Shown one piece after another: positions 4,915 to 8,715 of a DNA stretch of 8,715 bases. The stretch's first letter is position 1; each line of letters begins with the position of its first letter. Source of the stretch: DATGJX01 sp035279385 (GTDB lineage Bacteria; Vulcanimicrobiota; Vulcanimicrobiia; Vulcanimicrobiales; Vulcanimicrobiaceae); the NCBI GenBank assembly GCA_035279385.1, contig DATEHZ010000117.1, positions 1-8,715 of the forward strand. The letters run 5' to 3'. The notes beneath the pieces were generated by a model. The model did no database searches. It saw nothing but the letters and a program-made list of their open reading frames with translations, and was not told where the DNA came from. A program made the position numbers and the translations under genes.

Positions 4915-7668
4915 TTACTGTTGCTGCGCGGTGCCCCTTGCGATGAACGCGGCGATCTCGGCTCGCGACCGTAAAGATAGCTTAGCGAAGATCGAAGCGA
5001 TGTGATTTTCGACGGTTCGCTCGCTGAGCGAAAGCGACTCCGCAATGTTCTTGTTCGAACGCCCCTGCGCAACGAGTGCGGCCACTTCAAATTCGCGTTT
5101 GGAAAGTCCGCTGTTTGCACGAGCGGCGCCGGCGGATTCGAGCCTGCGCACGTCTACCGAAAATTCGCATCGCCGGTATACCGCCAAGGCCGCGTCCGTT
5201 TCGCCCGCAAGCTCGAGCGCTTCCGCTTGGTACACCACCCAAGGTATCTCCGCAAATATTTCTGCAGCGCGCGATGCGTGGCGGCGGCGCTCTTCCCCCG
5301 TGCACGCATACGCGGAAGCGAGATGCCACCCTCCGTCGGCCGACCGGCTGCGCTCGCGCAGCAACTCGAGCATCGCCAAACCCTTCTGCGTGGCCTCGGC
5401 CGCCGCGCATTGAGCGCTCTGGACGATAAGCGGCACGTTGTTGAGCCCGGTCGGCAATTTGCGCACGGCCTGCGTCACCAGGGCACGCGCTTCGTCGATT
5501 CGGCCTTGGGTGCGAAGTTGGTTCGCGACCGCTGCGGCCACCGGGCCGTACACATTCGGCGTATTCGATGCAAATGCGCGTTCGAGCAGACGGGGCCGCG
5601 CACACTGACGCAAAAGCAGCGCATCGTCGGTATGCAGCGCAATCGGTATGCCGGTGCACGCGATGCTGAAGCTGAGCAGCGGCGCTTCCTCCGCGAACGG
5701 AATCGCTTTTGCGACGAGCGCTCGTGCAACCGCGATCTCGCCGCGCAGGTACGCGCTCCACGCGCTCATAGCCAGCGATCCGGCGGTCGTGATCGCCGGT
5801 AACGTTTCTGCCAATTGCCAGAGCTTCTGGCACTGCGTTCGCGCGAATTCCATGTCGTCGAGATTCGAGGCCATGGCTATCGCAATGGCGGTGTCCAAGC
5901 GAAGAATGTAGACCTTCGGATCGAGATCTTTGGCTATCTCGAGCGCGGCGTCGATGTCGCTGCGGTAGCTGAGTCCCTCGCCGGCATGCGCTTTTCGCAC
6001 GCCGGACGCTTCGTAAAACCGTACCAGTCCCGGACCGTCACCGTGCTCTCGCAGCGGCTCCGCTCGCTCGAGCGCTTCGGACGCCTCGCCCAATCGCCGC
6101 AACTGCGCCATGTACCATGCGAGCGTCGAGTACGAATTAAACGCTAAATCAGGCCGGCGCTGCGGATCGAGTGCCTCGCACGTTTGCCGCGTAATCGCGA
6201 GCGTGCCTTCGTCGTCGAGTAACTGATAGCGCTGGCGCGCGTACGCGAAGCCCGTGTCGGCAATCTCCTGCTGTTCGCCGCGCCGCAGTGCGTACTCGAA
6301 CAGATCCTTACTGATGTTGGCGGCGTCGAGCGGCCGCTGCGCGCCCGTGTACGCTTCGGATAGGTGCTTGAAAAGCGCCCGCGTCGTCTCGTCGAGCAGC
6401 CTGCCGTCGATGGCGCGCTCGAAGAGCTGCGCGGCGTCGGCGTACGCGTATATGTTGAGGGCTTCCGCTGCGGCGATTTCATTATAGGTGCGTGCCTTTT
6501 CGCGGGCGCCCGCATGGTGATAGTGGTGTGCGAGGCGCGAATGCAACTGCGCGCTGGCCTCTTCGCGCTCCAAGCGTTCCGCGATGCGCGCGTGCAGCTG
6601 CTGCGTCTCGAACGCGAGCAGATCGTCCGTAATGGCGTGGCGGATGAGCGCGTGGCGGAACACGAACGGCGCGCCCTTCGTGCGCTGTTCGCCGATAATC
6701 GATGCATCGCGGGCTTTGCGCAGGGTCGAGATGACGCGCGCTTCCTCCATGCCGGCGATCTCACCGAGCATGCGGGGATCGAACTCGCCCATGATGGCGG
6801 CAACGCGCAATACGTCCACGTCGCCCGCATCGAAGCGTGCCAGCCGATCTGCAACCAGCGCTTTCAAACTGAGCGGAAGCGTACCGCTGAGCGCGTCCGG
6901 ATTCTCCGCTGCGACCTTCGCGAACTCGATGAGCAGCAGCGGGTTCCCGTCGGCCAGGCGGCAGATGCCGCGCCGCACGTCCATCGCCAGGGAGCTTCCG
7001 GCAATGTCGTCGATCAGCATCATCGCGTCCGTCGCCGTCAGCGGCTTGAGCGAGAGCGAGAGCGTCGCATTGCGCGCGAGCTGCGCGAGCAGATGCTGCG
7101 CGCGTTCGTCCTGACGCGCCTCCACGGGCCGGAAACTCACGAGCAGCAGTGCGCGCATCGCCGAAATCGCGCGGGAAAGATGCACGAGCACGTCCGCGGA
7201 TGCACTGTCGATCCAGTGCACGTCCTCGAGCGCGAGCATCACCGGCGACTGCGCGGCATAGAGCGAAATCGCTTGCACGATTGCATCGAGCAGCTGCCGC
7301 TGCCGCGCAGGATCGCTCGCCTCATCTCCGCTGGGACGAAACTCCAGCATCGGCGCGAGCTGCGCGGCAAGAACGCGATTGGATTGGAGCACCTTCGGAA
7401 AACGCTTGTCGAGCGCGGCGAGGAGGTCTCGAATCGGCGCGTACGGAGCGCGCGCGTAATCGAGCGCGCCGGCAACCGCCGTAGCAAACCCCTTTGGCAA
7501 AAACGGCGCGCGCACGATCTCCGAAAGAAGCCGCGTCTTACCAGTGCCCGCGTCCCCGTCGAGAAGTACGAGCGCCCCGGTTCCCCGGCCCACGGCCTGC
7601 GCGCAGGCGCTGAGACGATCCAGCTCCTCCGCTCGCCCAACCAGGGCCGCACCCGAAGCGGTACCCAT
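4915..7668 (-). CDS. LuxR-family transcriptional regulator with AAA ATPase domain (LAL/MalT-like)
   Basis: This large cytoplasmic signal-transducing ATPase and transcription factor has 917 residues, normal for LAL regulators. The N-terminal STAND-type ATPase begins with LVGRAEELDRL; Walker A is GDAGTGKT (38-45), Walker B LALEDVHWID (145-154), and the GNPLLLIEFA segment (241-250) is typical of these proteins. The middle (about 370-840) is Ala/Leu/Arg-rich and helical, with pairs such as YADAAQLFERAI and GRIDEARALVTQAV that look like TPR repeats, probably for ligand or partner binding. The C-terminus (about 853-910) is a LuxR helix-turn-helix: LSKREFEVAALVAQGRSNK, then SERTVENHIASIFAKL. The ATG at 7668 has AGGAA just upstream. 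By analogy with MalT, an inducer and ATP would drive oligomerisation and DNA binding; the inducer is unknown. It is divergent from the PAS-GGDEF gene and shares its control region. The transcript ends at the terminator near 4743. Confidence 0.92.
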   Translation of the reverse strand: MGTASGAALVGRAEELDRLSACAQAVGRGTGALVLLDGDAGTGKTRLLSEIVRAPFLPKGFATAVAGALDYARAPYAPIRDLLAALDKRFPKVLQSNRVLAAQLAPMLEFRPSGDEASDPARQRQLLDAIVQAISLYAAQSPVMLALEDVHWIDSASADVLVHLSRAISAMRALLLVSFRPVEARQDERAQHLLAQLARNATLSLSLKPLTATDAMMLIDDIAGSSLAMDVRRGICRLADGNPLLLIEFAKVAAENPDALSGTLPLSLKALVADRLARFDAGDVDVLRVAAIMGEFDPRMLGEIAGMEEARVISTLRKARDASIIGEQRTKGAPFVFRHALIRHAITDDLLAFETQQLHARIAERLEREEASAQLHSRLAHHYHHAGAREKARTYNEIAAAEALNIYAYADAAQLFERAIDGRLLDETTRALFKHLSEAYTGAQRPLDAANISKDLFEYALRRGEQQEIADTGFAYARQRYQLLDDEGTLAITRQTCEALDPQRRPDLAFNSYSTLAWYMAQLRRLGEASEALERAEPLREHGDGPGLVRFYEASGVRKAHAGEGLSYRSDIDAALEIAKDLDPKVYILRLDTAIAIAMASNLDDMEFARTQCQKLWQLAETLPAITTAGSLAMSAWSAYLRGEIAVARALVAKAIPFAEEAPLLSFSIACTGIPIALHTDDALLLRQCARPRLLERAFASNTPNVYGPVAAAVANQLRTQGRIDEARALVTQAVRKLPTGLNNVPLIVQSAQCAAAEATQKGLAMLELLRERSRSADGGWHLASAYACTGEERRRHASRAAEIFAEIPWVVYQAEALELAGETDAALAVYRRCEFSVDVRRLESAGAARANSGLSKREFEVAALVAQGRSNKNIAESLSLSERTVENHIASIFAKLSLRSRAEIAAFIARGTAQQQ

Positions 7669-7790
7669 AGGTTCCTTATTTCGGATGCGCTAGGGGTCGC
7701 CTCCAGGAATTAGGGGTTTTCCCGGATGTGGCCGCGGGCGGCCGGAGGATACGATGCCTCCAGAGTTTGCCTTACATGGAGCACCGGGAC
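7669..7790. promoter_or_regulatory. Divergent intergenic control region, LuxR regulator and PAS-GGDEF gene
   Basis: About 122 bp separate the start of the minus-strand regulator from the plus-strand GGDEF gene. It holds the TAGGGGT direct repeat, a GGGTTTTCCC dyad (7714-7723), a small GC hairpin GGCCG/CGGCC (7730-7734 with 7739-7743) and two ribosome-site-like sequences, GGAGGA at 7744 and GGAG at 7778. I could not pick a convincing -35/-10 pair in either direction, which suggests activator-dependent or non-sigma70 promoters. Confidence 0.5.
7691..7717. repeat. Direct repeat TAGGGGT, two copies 20 bp apart, in a divergent control region
   Basis: TAGGGGT occurs at 7691-7697 and 7711-7717, start to start 20 bp, about two helical turns, so both copies face the same side of the DNA. 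They lie 23 bp upstream of the LuxR-type gene start and in front of the GGDEF gene. Read on the other strand (ACCCCTA) they loosely resemble the heptamers bound by NarL/FixJ-type helix-turn-helix domains. They may be a binding site for the neighbouring regulator, but this is inference. Confidence 0.4.
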
Positions 7791-8715
7791 ATGAACTCAA
7801 GCGACCTACTCTGGGTAACCGACCGCGATCTGCAGGTCACCGTACTATCGGCTCGGTTGCGGGATCTGCTCTTTCCGGACGGCGTGCCCAACCGGCTCCA
7901 TGTAAGCGAACTCTGGCAAGAGGACGACCCGTTCGGCATGATGCTCGTCTCGCACCAATGGGTGCTCGACGGGGAGCACCTGACGTTTGAAACGGACCGC
8001 GCGGGCCAACGCCTGCGCATCGACCTGCAGCCGCTCTACGATTTGTCTGGTGCGATCGCCGGGGTGGGTGGACGCGCAACGCCGGGTGTGGGCGACGAAG
8101 CATCGCGCTGGGAAGTGCGCGCTTTGGAAGAGGCGGAACGCGTTTGCGGCTTCGGGACCTGGCGCACGGACCTGGATACGGGCCGCACGATATGGTCGGC
8201 AGGCCTCTTCGATATCCTCGGACTCTCCGCGGGCAGCGAGTGGACGAACCTGCGCGACTACGATTATGCCGATGACGCGCCGGCAGTCGGGGCCGCGATT
8301 CGCGAAGGCGAGATCACCGGAAGCGGCTACCGCTGCGATCACCGCATCGTCCGTCCGGACGAAAGCATCCGCCACGTGCAGGAACAGGCGCGGATTCTCT
8401 ATGACGACGACGGCACGGCGCGCGCGGTCGTCGGCAGCATGCTCGACATCACCGACCGCAAGATCACCGAGGCGCGGCTGGCCCAGCTCGCGCACTACGA
8501 TCCGGTCAGCAAACTGCCGAATCGCCGCCTGCTCGAGCAGCGGCTGCACGGCTCCCTCGCCCGCGCGCGGCAGAACGATACGCTTTGCGCGGTGCTCTTC
8601 ATCGACGTTGACGATTTCAAACGCATTAACGATAGCTACGGTCACGCGTGCGGCGACGAACTGCTCGCGCAGATCGGTACGCGTCTGAATCACTACGTGC
8701 GCGCGGGCGATACGG
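7791..8715 (+). CDS. PAS-PAS-GGDEF protein, probable diguanylate cyclase, 3' end missing
   Basis: This sensor enzyme probably makes cyclic di-GMP; 308 residues are visible and the frame is still open at the window edge. Residues 1-100 (LLWVTDRDLQVTVLSARLRDLL...) look like a divergent PAS domain. Residues about 118-228 are a clear PAS-fold-3/PAC unit: GFGTWRTDLDTG, WSAGLFDILGL, and the exit linker DITDRK at 219. The GGDEF domain starts near 233 with AHYDPVSKLPNRR, a variant of the usual DxLTxLPNR, followed by FIDVDDFKRINDSYGHACGDELL (from 270), holding metal- and GTP-binding residues. The GG(D/E)EF signature itself lies beyond the window, so activity and any EAL domain cannot be judged. I chose ATG 7791 because GGAG (7778-7781) lies 9 bases upstream; ATG 7776 is in frame and would add five residues. 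An antisense open frame over this gene is a shadow. Confidence 0.88.
   Translation, partial: MNSSDLLWVTDRDLQVTVLSARLRDLLFPDGVPNRLHVSELWQEDDPFGMMLVSHQWVLDGEHLTFETDRAGQRLRIDLQPLYDLSGAIAGVGGRATPGVGDEASRWEVRALEEAERVCGFGTWRTDLDTGRTIWSAGLFDILGLSAGSEWTNLRDYDYADDAPAVGAAIREGEITGSGYRCDHRIVRPDESIRHVQEQARILYDDDGTARAVVGSMLDITDRKITEARLAQLAHYDPVSKLPNRRLLEQRLHGSLARARQNDTLCAVLFIDVDDFKRINDSYGHACGDELLAQIGTRLNHYVRAGDT

Noticed and set aside
6364..7713. Plus-strand 449-codon frame opposite the LuxR-type regulator
   Set aside because: Antisense shadow: strongly Arg/Glu/His-biased, while the minus strand shows Walker motifs and TPR-like helices.
7845..8693. Long minus-strand open frame opposite the PAS-GGDEF gene, and a plus-strand frame at 7987-8688
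   Set aside because: Both overlap recognisable PAS and GGDEF motifs in the correct frame and show no domain of their own.

Overview
The window is GC-rich, densely packed bacterial chromosomal DNA. It has short gene overlaps (GTGA, ATGA), Shine-Dalgarno sites and a recognisable sigma70-type promoter. The gene set (a quinone prenyltransferase, a periplasmic solute-binding protein with a signal peptide, a YtrA-type GntR/ABC exporter operon, a large LuxR-family ATPase regulator and a PAS-GGDEF enzyme) fits a free-living, probably diderm, environmental bacterium. The style resembles uncultured soil lineages such as Eremiobacterota, but that taxonomic guess is weak. I saw no insertion sequence, CRISPR array, tRNA or rRNA.

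Layout. (1) Positions 1-1957, plus strand: the 3' part of a UbiA-family prenyltransferase, overlapping by 4 bases a branched-chain-amino-acid-type ABC solute-binding protein. (2) 1958-2212: a gene-free convergent spacer with several GC-rich inverted repeats. (3) 4732 down to 2213, minus strand: a compact operon with a sigma70-like promoter whose -10 box is covered by a 22-bp palindrome. It runs through a 38-residue small ORF (too short for routine calling), a GntR/YtrA repressor, an ABC ATPase and an ABC-2 permease; the last three genes overlap by 4 bases each. (4) 7668 down to 4744, minus strand: a 917-residue LuxR-family ATPase regulator, then a 28-residue proline-rich small ORF, then a clear intrinsic terminator. 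This terminator sits just upstream of the exporter operon promoter and insulates it. (5) 7669-7790: a divergent intergenic region with a 7-bp direct repeat at 20-bp spacing. (6) 7791-8715, plus strand: a PAS-PAS-GGDEF protein cut off by the window end before its GGDEF signature.

How the parts may work together: the exporter operon looks self-controlled. The GntR protein would bind the palindrome over its own promoter and be released by an unknown signal, probably one linked to the exporter substrate. The LuxR-family regulator and the PAS-GGDEF protein are divergent neighbours sharing one control region, which suggests, but does not prove, that the regulator influences a cyclic-di-GMP sensor enzyme. 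The least described elements are the two small ORFs, the operator, and the competing start signals in front of the GGDEF gene.
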